Of a DNA stretch of 64,000 bases, positions 9,086-17,053 are shown piece by piece (the stretch's first letter is position 1; the number at the start of each line of letters is the position of its first letter). Made by a program: the position numbers and the translations under genes. Source of the stretch: VYFG01 sp965204165 (GTDB lineage Bacteria > Pseudomonadota > Gammaproteobacteria > Arenicellales > Poriferihabitantaceae); contig OZ241969.1 in NCBI GenBank assembly GCA_965204165.1, forward strand, positions 3,968,001-4,032,000, read 5' to 3'. The notes beneath the pieces were generated by a model. That model saw only the letters and a list, made by a program, of their open reading frames with translations, made no database searches and was not told the DNA's origin.

Positions 9086-9399
9086 GATGGGATGTCTCTA
9101 TAGAATGCGGAGTCAGCACAAGGCTTATCGGCCAAGCTGTTTTCGCGGTAGAAAAGGCCGGTGGCAACACGACGACGAGATGCTGATAGACAGTATTCGG
9201 CACTCACGCATCCTGCCAGTGGAGGAATGTCGGCAACCTTGAGGTGATACCACTGCATGTCGCGAACTCTAGTCGATGGCAGATGAACCGGTGTATGAGG
9301 ATTTGCTTCGGGAACGACCGCTCAGCGAGTGTGGGACTCGGAGTGATGAATTTTATGGGAGCAGTTACTGTAAACTTTCGATTACTCTCAAACTTCGTT
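9086..9399. other. Gap inside the cas operon without a gene
   Basis: The other cas genes overlap or lie within about 45 bp of each other, but here 314 bp separate csb3 from cas4-cas1. No frame looks real. It could hold a promoter for the adaptation genes or be the scar of a lost gene. Confidence 0.5.
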
Positions 9400-10338
9400 T
9401 CAAATGGGTCTGGCTGTGACGAAGTTTCGATACTTTCCTTGAGTAATTCGCTGACTTCGAAAAACTTCCACGATTCCCATGCGTATGAGAAATTCCCGGT
9501 CAGGCTGATCTTCCTGAAGTTGCGCAAGTGAAAGTAATGATCGGACCGTCGACAGTTCAATGGGAGGCGACCATACCGGCCAGGATAATTCCTTCGTGCG
9601 ATAACGCTTCGAAAACCCGGTAGTTTGGAGTTCCCGCTGTCGGGGTTGGGTGGGAAACAGGGGCAGCGCTTCTATGGCGAGACAGTTCCCACCCCAAACG
9701 CTTCCTGATTTTTTCTTGGTTGAGTCCTTGGCCGGATTGTCCCAGCGCAACGCATATCGGTTGTCGTCCACCGGATCCCAGCGCATGCTGTGACTTTCCA
9801 GGGGATCGTCATATACCCAAGGCTCAAAGATCGCTTTATCCAAATGGTCGGATCGCGTGTCTTCGATGAAATTCCGCATCGTTTTCAAAAAGTGTTGATG
9901 GCCTACTCCGCTCATCGTTCGAAAATCCGTGTCGGCGATCTGACCGGTCGGCTTGCCGTTTGGCCGCGATTCGATGGCATCGCTACCGAAAGCAACAAGA
10001 AAATCCGCGTTTCGGCGATCCTCGGCCGAGGTAGAAAAGCGGCTTCTCACCAGCGCGTCGCGGAAGTCTGTGACATTGATCGTCAGATCATCGCCGAGAT
10101 TGAAAGCCGACAGGCCCGCGCTGTCTTTCAACTGTCGATCGAGCAAGTCGACCAATCCGGCGCGATCGATTTCTGTCGAAGACCGCAGTCGCGGCCGCCA
10201 ATGGCCATTCACGAGTTCCCAACTCATTTCGAACCGATTATCGTGCGCAGCCAGTGTCGCTGTTCGAAGAACGCCAAGCGCCGCGAGAAAGCCGAGCGGA
10301 TTATCTGCGGAAAGACCCCCCAGAAGCAGATCAGTCAC
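9400..10338 (-). CDS. csb3: Type I-G Cascade subunit Csb3 (Cas8-like, GSU0052 family)
   Basis: The real start is taken as GTG at 10338, which overlaps the cas3 stop in a GTGA junction and puts VTDLLLGGLSADNPLGFLAAL at the N-terminus. That motif is typical of the small Cas8-type subunit of I-G systems. The product is about 312 residues and is expected to be part of the crRNA-guided surveillance complex, contributing to target and PAM recognition. The longer upstream reading frame runs inside cas3 and is not used. Position between cas3 and cas4-cas1 matches the family. Sequence divergence is high, so the assignment relies partly on context. Confidence 0.82.
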   Translation of the reverse strand: MTDLLLGGLSADNPLGFLAALGVLRTATLAAHDNRFEMSWELVNGHWRPRLRSSTEIDRAGLVDLLDRQLKDSAGLSAFNLGDDLTINVTDFRDALVRSRFSTSAEDRRNADFLVAFGSDAIESRPNGKPTGQIADTDFRTMSGVGHQHFLKTMRNFIEDTRSDHLDKAIFEPWVYDDPLESHSMRWDPVDDNRYALRWDNPAKDSTKKKSGSVWGGNCLAIEALPLFPTQPRQRELQTTGFSKRYRTKELSWPVWSPPIELSTVRSLLSLAQLQEDQPDREFLIRMGIVEVFRSQRITQGKYRNFVTARPI

Positions 10339-13300
10339 TTGTCGTCTCCAGTTGCATCGGATAACTCCTCCCATTCGCTGCGGCGGTGATCGGCCAATCG
10401 CAGTATCGCCTCCAGCCAGGACAGACCCCACCAACCATAAGCTTCAATCAAGGTCCAGAAACGCTGCGTCGTCCCCGCCGCGAGATGCTCCAGGCGCGTC
10501 GGACCTGTCCAAGTCAATTCATGGTCATTAAGCTGGTATCTGACTTCAGGTGCATCCTCGTCGATTACAACCGGTGCGAAAGGGCGACAGTAGCCATGGT
10601 GGCTGGCAACAAGATGCAAGGTCAGTTCCCTCAGCAGGGGATCGTCGGGCAACAATTCGGGCGCGCTTTCCGCCAAGCGCACGGACAGCAGTTCATGGCG
10701 ACCGCCAACTGGATAGCCGGCGTTGTCGTGCGCAGTTTGCAGCGCAGTTCTCGTTCTGTGCATGGAGGCGAATTTGGCCAGTGGCTCTTTTATCGCCGGC
10801 ATGTGCCTCCCCCCATTGAGCAGCGCCTGGAAACGCGGGTCAGCCTTGCCGGTATCGTGCAGCAATCCCGCACGAGCCACAGCCTCAACGAGTTCTTCTG
10901 GTAGGCCGCAACCAAGAGCGAAACGGCGAGCCCAGGCTTCGACCCCCGGCAAGTGCTTTCGCAACAGAACAGGCTGACCCCTCCAATTGGCAGTGCCGGA
11001 GGAATTTTGATCGTCCTCGTCATTGAAGGTTTCCGCCTGTCTTGTGTATTCACGCAGCAGGCGTCGCCCGCTCAAGACAACATCGTTTTTTCCAATGCGA
11101 TGCAGATTCTGCAGAAATGCTCGCGACTTCGCTTCCGCCCGGAGTTGTTTCGCTGCAGTGTAGAACCATGCAAATTGGGGATAATTCCCGGAGTCTTCCA
11201 CGAGGATATCGAGCATACGGCGCGCCAACCTTAACTGTGCATCCGGATCGGGGTCTTCGAGTTCGGTCTCAACGAGCAGTTCCCTGGCCAGTTGTCGTGA
11301 CTCGCCCGGGGGCCACAGATCGATCAACCCATCGTGCAACCGCAACAGTGCCTTTGCGCGGCTCTCGAGGTACGATTGCTGACTCACGTCAATTTCGGCC
11401 GGACTGTCCTGAAAATCGGGAAGCTCTCCCAAGTGCTGGAAATCCTCGTATTGCGAGTTGTCCGCATTGCCCGCGTCAATGACGACGACATCGCCCGGAC
11501 CTGGTTCATTCGGACGGCCAATGCGCACCAATTCCACGCCTGACAATGATTTCTTCCAAAGGAAGGCAGCGCGATTTTCGGCGATGCCAGTTTCAACCTC
11601 ACCTGTGCTGTCGATACTGGCCTCCCCCTCCACGTCGCTGCTGGTATCATCCACTCCCTCCCCCTTGAGCCAGCGCCGAAAAACACCCACCCGTACGGGA
11701 AGCATCTCGCTGGATACGGGTGGACAGAGCTGCAAGCTATCTGCAGAGGGAGCAACGCGCCAGCAGACCTGGACATCGGCCCGGATATCTTGCCGTCCAT
11801 GCAGGAACAGGCTCACTTCGGGCGACGGTTCTGGCACCGGACTCGTCTGTACGAGGGAGTCCAGATGAGAGGGCAGCATGACGGGCGCGTAACGGATAGG
11901 ACTGTTCAGTTCCAGGAGTTCCTCTTCAGTCGGTGGATTCAGGTGCGCAATCCCGAAATCCACTGCGCCTGTTTCATCCTGCCTTTTGCTCAGCCATTCG
12001 AATGTATTGACAATCGCTGAGCCGTAGACCGGATCCTCACTTTTTTCCTGGTCACCCCGCAGGAGAATCGCGGCACAGGATTCAATGGCGCGGCCCATGC
12101 GATTCAATCGGCCGAATCGCTGACGCAGGGCGTCGAGCGCGGCGCACTCCGTGACGAGAACATCGAAGTCCAGATCAGCGCCGACTTCAAGTGTCTGGGT
12201 AGCGACAACAAAATGCGGCGCATCAAGCTCGCGGTTCTCTGACGCGCTCGACACCAATTGGAGTTCCTCAAGCGCGGTGATTACGCTAACCTTGTCGATG
12301 CCGCGCATTCGTCCGGTCAAAAGTACCACCTTGCCTTTGTGGTGCCTGGCGAGGCAGTCGCGTACAGCCCGGGCAGTGGCGACTCGGTTGGCAAAGACAA
12401 CTACCGCCGGATTTCTTCCGCTGTTATGAGCCCTTGATTCGTCTGCGAGAGTTTCAGCCTTCTCTGCAAGCGCTTCGGCAAAACGACGGGTTGCGTTCCT
12501 GCCTTTGGCTGCCTCGACATTCTCCAGCAAAGCCGGTTTGCGTGCCAACTGGCGGCGTCCCAGAGGATGGTCGGGGTTAGTTCCCTGCTCTGAATCATCC
12601 CTGAAAACGTCTTCCAATCCGGGAGGCGGAGTCGCGGACAGGACCACGGGGTGAAATCTCCTGTGCAGCGGAGCCCTGCCCCATTCGCGGTATAACTGAA
12701 CTGCCTGAAGCGTTTCAAGAAACGGCTGGGCGCAATGGGCCTCGTCGAGCAGAACCAGGCTGTCGTTGGCAGTCATTCCTGCATAAACGGGCCACATGCC
12801 GGAGCCGCGTCCATAAGTGCGAAAAAGCAGGCGCGAGCCTACCTGGTCGACCGTGGATGCGATGACGGCGGGCTGCAACGGACTTCGCGCCCAGGAATCA
12901 GAACGGTAGCTGGCCCCCCGTAAGGTATGGACGGTGAGAGGAAGCTCATCCCGCGAGGGTTCTTCTGCGCTTCCAGTAGCAATCGTGCGCAGGGCGTCCG
13001 CGACCTCCTTGAGGATACCGGTTTCGGCAATCGCCAGTTCTCGTGCCAGTCGTTCCGCCCGGGAATAGGCTTCGTCAACGATAATTCGCCGGTCCACCAC
13101 AAAGAACATGCGGCGTGGTGCGGTCACGACACCACCGCTTGCCATCTTTGAGGCCTGGGCCGCCAAAGCGAACACTGCTATATCGATGCAGGCTGTCTTG
13201 CCGGCGGCGGTAGGTAAGGCGATGGCTTCAGGCCAGGAACTGTCACCATTCTCCATAACTCGCTCAGCCAGTGCCTGTTGCCAGGCAAAGGGGCTGTAAC

Positions 13301-13352
13301 TCCAGAGGGCCTGAAAAAATTCGCCGAAACGAGGCGCGGTCAAATCGGTCAT
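10335..13352 (-). CDS. cas3: Cas3 helicase-nuclease with C-terminal HD domain (type I-G)
   Basis: The protein has 1005 residues. The SF2 helicase comes first: Walker A ALPTAAGKT at 45-53, DEAH at 203-206, SAT at 239-241, and the second RecA domain with QTLEVGADLDFD and QRFGRLNRMGR near 386-421. The HD nuclease is C-terminal, with GLLHDTGKADPRFQ at 829-842 (H832, D833), a SHHG at 917-920 and RLADHRR near 986. This helicase-then-HD order is that of the I-G (GSU0051) Cas3, the reverse of the common HD-first order. It unwinds and degrades DNA bound by the surveillance complex. The start lies 3 bp after the csb2 stop. Confidence 0.95.
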   Translation of the reverse strand: MTDLTAPRFGEFFQALWSYSPFAWQQALAERVMENGDSSWPEAIALPTAAGKTACIDIAVFALAAQASKMASGGVVTAPRRMFFVVDRRIIVDEAYSRAERLARELAIAETGILKEVADALRTIATGSAEEPSRDELPLTVHTLRGASYRSDSWARSPLQPAVIASTVDQVGSRLLFRTYGRGSGMWPVYAGMTANDSLVLLDEAHCAQPFLETLQAVQLYREWGRAPLHRRFHPVVLSATPPPGLEDVFRDDSEQGTNPDHPLGRRQLARKPALLENVEAAKGRNATRRFAEALAEKAETLADESRAHNSGRNPAVVVFANRVATARAVRDCLARHHKGKVVLLTGRMRGIDKVSVITALEELQLVSSASENRELDAPHFVVATQTLEVGADLDFDVLVTECAALDALRQRFGRLNRMGRAIESCAAILLRGDQEKSEDPVYGSAIVNTFEWLSKRQDETGAVDFGIAHLNPPTEEELLELNSPIRYAPVMLPSHLDSLVQTSPVPEPSPEVSLFLHGRQDIRADVQVCWRVAPSADSLQLCPPVSSEMLPVRVGVFRRWLKGEGVDDTSSDVEGEASIDSTGEVETGIAENRAAFLWKKSLSGVELVRIGRPNEPGPGDVVVIDAGNADNSQYEDFQHLGELPDFQDSPAEIDVSQQSYLESRAKALLRLHDGLIDLWPPGESRQLARELLVETELEDPDPDAQLRLARRMLDILVEDSGNYPQFAWFYTAAKQLRAEAKSRAFLQNLHRIGKNDVVLSGRRLLREYTRQAETFNDEDDQNSSGTANWRGQPVLLRKHLPGVEAWARRFALGCGLPEELVEAVARAGLLHDTGKADPRFQALLNGGRHMPAIKEPLAKFASMHRTRTALQTAHDNAGYPVGGRHELLSVRLAESAPELLPDDPLLRELTLHLVASHHGYCRPFAPVVIDEDAPEVRYQLNDHELTWTGPTRLEHLAAGTTQRFWTLIEAYGWWGLSWLEAILRLADHRRSEWEELSDATGDDK

Positions 13353-13355
13353 CCC

Positions 13356-15701
13356 TCAGTCTTCCTGATCAATCGACAGACACAGGCCATAGCCGCGGAA
13401 GCGTCCTGCGCCGACAAGTACTGGGCCAGTTACCGGCTGTCCGAATATCAACACAGCATGACTGTGACTACGAGCGCCGCCGTCCGATTTTCGATTCATG
13501 CGGGGATACTCTCGAGCGTGTGAAACGCCTTCCACGAGCGAAACGGGATGTAGCATGACCTCATCAGGTCTGGGTAGACCAACGCGTTCACAGGCCGTCT
13601 TGATATCGTCGGCGGCGCGTATCCAGCGCTCCTTGCCGTCGTAGTGGCGGTCCAGAGCAACCGGAGTCACGCTTGCCCAAATGCGCGACTTGCGTGTCCA
13701 GCGCTCCGGTCGCAGTGCCAGGGGTGGCTGTTCGCGTGTTTCCTGTTCGATTTTGCATTCCAGCCATTCGCCATCAAACAAACGGCGTGAAATCGAAAGA
13801 CTGTTCTCGTCGTACAAGAACGGGGCCAGGCAATTGGCAGCTTCCCTCCCGTCCAGTCCCAGCGGCAAGGCCAGGGCAACACCCATTATAGTCCCATCGG
13901 CGTGTTGCGAACCCACAAATGGCATGGGCATCAAGGCGAGGTGTGGCTTCCCACTCGGACGACCATCGGGGGTATGTCCCGAGAGCCACTCAGGCGGCGG
14001 CTGAATCATGCAGTGCCTCAACAAAGCGCCACGCAGTGCTCCGGTCAGTCTGAGTGTGGCGGGCAGCGAGACACGCTTGCCGGAAACCCGCAGAACGATC
14101 AGGTTGGGGTCGAAGTGATTGGAGGAATGTTCCGTGACATCGACGGGTTGGGGCTTACCGTATCCTTGCCACTGACCGACGGTTGGCCGCTGACTGGGCG
14201 GGGTGCCGTCCGGGAATCGCTGCTCCAGCTCGGCTTCCAGTTGTTTCAGGCGTTGTCTTTGCGCCTTAGGACCTCGATAGTGACCCTGGAAATCTCGTGG
14301 GCGCTTCGCCTCAACAATTCGTTCTCGTATTCGGTCAGCATCCGGGGAGCGGGAGAGGTACCTAGCTTCCGATTGAGTAAGTCTATCGAAGGCGTGGCCG
14401 AAGTAGTCTCGCCACCATCGCTCAAGGGCTTGTCCATGGGTCTTCCTCAACTCCTCCAGTTGATCATTACTGGGTGTGAGTTTAGCAGAATAGGGTTTGC
14501 CGGTTAATACAAGCGCCGCAGCCACATGACCACCCTGCTTGAGAATGTAGCCGCGCAGGTTGGCCAGGGTGCCGCCCTGACCGACGAAATCATCCACCAG
14601 GATGTAGGTTTCTCCCCTTTCCACCTCACCGCTGAACAATGCCTGGCGGGCAAGCCGTCCATATCCATCCGCTCCGGTATGCGAGACGATATTGCTTTGC
14701 CACACATCTACAGCATGGTTGCTCCCGGAATTCTCACAGATGGTCCGCGCCAGCGCGGCGGGGATAGCGTTAAGGTTTTTTTCGTATGCATGAACCGCTG
14801 CCAGTCTGGGTTTGGCACCGTCGGAATTCTTCTCGATGAATTGTTGTATCCGGTCGATATCAGCGGAGGTCAGCATGTTTTTCAGCATGGTCGCCGCGAC
14901 TTCGGCGTCACCACCCTTTGACGCTGAGTAGAGCGGGTCTTGCTTGACCGTTGATTCCTCTTTCAGGATCAACAAATCCGGGAAGTCTTTCCACTCAGCG
15001 CGATGAGGCTGTGCCGCCTTGATCTCTTTCAATGTTTCCTTTACTTCGCTGATTTCTCCCGAGATGTCGTGGTAAGCCAGCAGGTGATCACGATTGAGCC
15101 GCTGTTTCAGAGTCGTCAGGCGGCCCGAGTGTGGAACGCGCAAACGATGCCTGGCCAGGCCGTTCGTGGGCAGCCAGCGTGGGTCGGGCGCATGATCGGC
15201 AATCCACGCCTGCGCCAGCGAAGCCGAGTGCCCGACATGAGTAACGTTGGAAAGCAGATTTTCCATGGCCGCCCTGTGCTGAAAGGGAAGGGATTCCGTC
15301 CAGATGAAGTGGGCAGTCGAATCATGGGGGATGGCGACAGGAAAAGAGCGAGGCTGGCGGGACCGAAACTCGGGGAGCAGATCCAAGCCAATTTTCTTGA
15401 GTTGACCAAAATCGTAACTGTCCGGTGCCTTCTTGCCGGTGCGAGAGTCATTGACAGGCACATAACTGGTGGGCACATCTCGCCGGTCGGCATCCGAGGC
15501 GGCGATAGCAGGAGGGTCCTGGTCTTCCAGCCAGCGCAGCGCGGCACCCTCCGCGGGGTCTTCCCCGGTTTCAAACCAGGCCGCGGCCAGCGCCATGAAT
15601 ACGCGGTCGGGGTGGGGAGGCCATTCGGCCTGTTCTTTTTTTGCCCCGTCCGCCGCCGCCATCGCCCAACCGTTGAGGTAACGAATGGCAATGGCGAACA
15701 T
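13356..15701 (-). CDS. csb2: Csb2 (Cas5-Cas6) with an internal phosphoribosyltransferase-like domain
   Basis: Csb2 normally has about 500 residues and both holds the crRNA 5' end (Cas5) and cuts pre-crRNA (Cas6). This one has 781. Residues 1-200 are Cas5-like (EWPPHPDRVFMALAAAW, RQPRSFPVAIP, VTHVGHSASL). Residues ~483-781 are the Cas6-like half (RPTVGQWQGY, PPPEWLSGHTPDGRPS, PHLALMPMPFVG, and the glycine-rich GAGRFRGYGLC loop at the end). Between them lie about 280 extra residues with HTGADGYGRLARQALFSGEV and the PRPP-loop motif YILVDDFVGQGGTLANL at 366-382. No frameshift or stop is seen. The ATG overlaps the csb1 stop by one base (TAATG). Confidence 0.93.
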   Translation of the reverse strand: MFAIAIRYLNGWAMAAADGAKKEQAEWPPHPDRVFMALAAAWFETGEDPAEGAALRWLEDQDPPAIAASDADRRDVPTSYVPVNDSRTGKKAPDSYDFGQLKKIGLDLLPEFRSRQPRSFPVAIPHDSTAHFIWTESLPFQHRAAMENLLSNVTHVGHSASLAQAWIADHAPDPRWLPTNGLARHRLRVPHSGRLTTLKQRLNRDHLLAYHDISGEISEVKETLKEIKAAQPHRAEWKDFPDLLILKEESTVKQDPLYSASKGGDAEVAATMLKNMLTSADIDRIQQFIEKNSDGAKPRLAAVHAYEKNLNAIPAALARTICENSGSNHAVDVWQSNIVSHTGADGYGRLARQALFSGEVERGETYILVDDFVGQGGTLANLRGYILKQGGHVAAALVLTGKPYSAKLTPSNDQLEELRKTHGQALERWWRDYFGHAFDRLTQSEARYLSRSPDADRIRERIVEAKRPRDFQGHYRGPKAQRQRLKQLEAELEQRFPDGTPPSQRPTVGQWQGYGKPQPVDVTEHSSNHFDPNLIVLRVSGKRVSLPATLRLTGALRGALLRHCMIQPPPEWLSGHTPDGRPSGKPHLALMPMPFVGSQHADGTIMGVALALPLGLDGREAANCLAPFLYDENSLSISRRLFDGEWLECKIEQETREQPPLALRPERWTRKSRIWASVTPVALDRHYDGKERWIRAADDIKTACERVGLPRPDEVMLHPVSLVEGVSHAREYPRMNRKSDGGARSHSHAVLIFGQPVTGPVLVGAGRFRGYGLCLSIDQED
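14256..15101 (-). other. Inserted phosphoribosyltransferase-like domain inside csb2
   Basis: This marks residues ~201-482 of Csb2. The segment reads like a whole stand-alone protein. It has an N-terminal stretch PDLLILKEESTVKQDPLYSA (241-260), a VHAYE...NAIPAALA core (303-318), HTGADGYGRLARQALF (341-356), the PRPP-loop motif with adjacent acids D370-D371 and GQGGTL (374-379), then VLTGKPYSAKL and FDRLTQSEARYL. The order resembles PRTase domains of the kind known in polyvalent proteins of phages and plasmids. It splits the helix that in ordinary Csb2 links GRLxxL to the WQGY motif, and a similar helix (QRLKQLEAELEQRF, 483-496) follows the insert. Enzymatic activity is not shown. Confidence 0.75.
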
Positions 15702-16906
15702 TATTCCGGTTCCGAGTCCGGCCTGCTTGCCGCCAATTCCTGGCTGCGCCGCACCAACTCAAGCAATTCATCCGATGGGTTGAGTTCGATTTCACCTTCC
15801 CAAGGCAACCCGGAACTACTGGCCTCGGAGACAGCTTCATTCAGGAGCGTTATCGCACTGCCGGGTGTCAGTTCGTAGCTCGCCGGCTCTGCACCGGGGC
15901 GGTCCAGCAATTCCCAGACGGGCTGTTGTAGAGGGAACAGGTGACATCGGGAGCGGAGGTCGCCATCATCTCGCGCCAGGGTGGCGGCAGCCAGCCCCAA
16001 GGCCGCCAATGCGGTGCGGGCAAGCAGGTCCGTTTTGGGGTCGGATTCAGCGGCTCCATTAAGCGGGAAGCGCTGCCGACGCAGTGCGCTGAGGGAAAGC
16101 ACGGTTGTCTGCACACCCTTTGAGATTGTAAAGCCACCATCAACAATACTGGGTGTTACATTTCCGTGGTTTGCTTCGGAAGGTTTTCCTTTGCCGAGCT
16201 TTTTACTTCCTGCTTCAGCATCCAAAGTCCAGTCAGGCGCAACTGATGTTTCTTGTCGGCGTTCAAGAACTGGACCTGCGTCCAACATGATTTGGGCCGG
16301 ATCGATCCTGCTGCTTGTCTTCACACCCGCCTTCGCGCCATAACCAACGATTTCGGACACGAGAGCCCGCTGGAACTTTGCCCCGAGGCCGCCACGTGGG
16401 CCAGTTGAATCCCACACGCCAAACACCAGGGCCGTTGGACACAAACCGAATAAGCCGGTGGCGTTTCGAACCTCGGCAGTATCCAGTAATCGGCCCTTGT
16501 CTGACTTACGAAAGATCACCCCATCAAGGAGGCTGTCGCGGAATAATGCGTCGGCGATCCGATGAGGAGCCTCCAGACTGCTGACAGTGAATTTCTTGAG
16601 CAACGCATCATTATCGAATCTGGTGATCAGCAGGGGAAGCTGTATTTCTTGCCGCCGATGTGCTTCCAGCAACGCCAGTTCCATTCGGTTGGCCTGAGAC
16701 TGGACCGAGTCCAACAGGACGCAAGGGGTAATCTCTCCAGTCTCAGGGTTTACACGGTCTTCGGTTGCATATTTGCCGCCCTCGTAGGTAGGAGGGAATA
16801 TCTTGTCTCCCGGACCTCCGACCGGTTGATAACTGGTTGCGCAGCGAAATGCGGCGGCCGTTCCACCGACGGCTTCTTTGAGGTCGGACAAGGTCAATTC
16901 GGACAT
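15701..16906 (-). CDS. csb1: Csb1, Cas7-family backbone subunit of type I-G Cascade
   Basis: The protein has 401 residues of the GSU0053/Csb1 type. NRMELALLEAHR near residue 73, VRNATGLFGLCPTALVFGVWDSTGPRGG around 145-172, and a late VLSLSALRRQRFPL are family features. Csb1 polymerises along the crRNA spacer to form the Cascade backbone. It is the first gene of the cas operon, and its stop overlaps the csb2 start by one base. The 147-bp region upstream (16907-17053) should carry the operon promoter; an AT-rich CATATAG element at about 16951-16957 is a possible -10, without a convincing -35. Confidence 0.93.
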   Translation of the reverse strand: MSELTLSDLKEAVGGTAAAFRCATSYQPVGGPGDKIFPPTYEGGKYATEDRVNPETGEITPCVLLDSVQSQANRMELALLEAHRRQEIQLPLLITRFDNDALLKKFTVSSLEAPHRIADALFRDSLLDGVIFRKSDKGRLLDTAEVRNATGLFGLCPTALVFGVWDSTGPRGGLGAKFQRALVSEIVGYGAKAGVKTSSRIDPAQIMLDAGPVLERRQETSVAPDWTLDAEAGSKKLGKGKPSEANHGNVTPSIVDGGFTISKGVQTTVLSLSALRRQRFPLNGAAESDPKTDLLARTALAALGLAAATLARDDGDLRSRCHLFPLQQPVWELLDRPGAEPASYELTPGSAITLLNEAVSEASSSGLPWEGEIELNPSDELLELVRRSQELAASRPDSEPE

Positions 16907-17053
16907 GGCTGATGGCTCCAGTGTGTTGGGTGTTTTTCACTGCTCTATATGAAAGAGAGAAGCGTAACAAACCGCGGGCAAGTGTATGACTGCTTTTCCA
17001 GTGCATCCGGCTGCAGAAAGGTCGTAATATAGCCGAATCATCGCCATGTCGGA

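Noticed and set aside
10339..10434. 32-codon N-terminal extension of csb3
   Set aside because: It lies wholly inside cas3, and the GTG in the GTGA overlap gives the normal family start.
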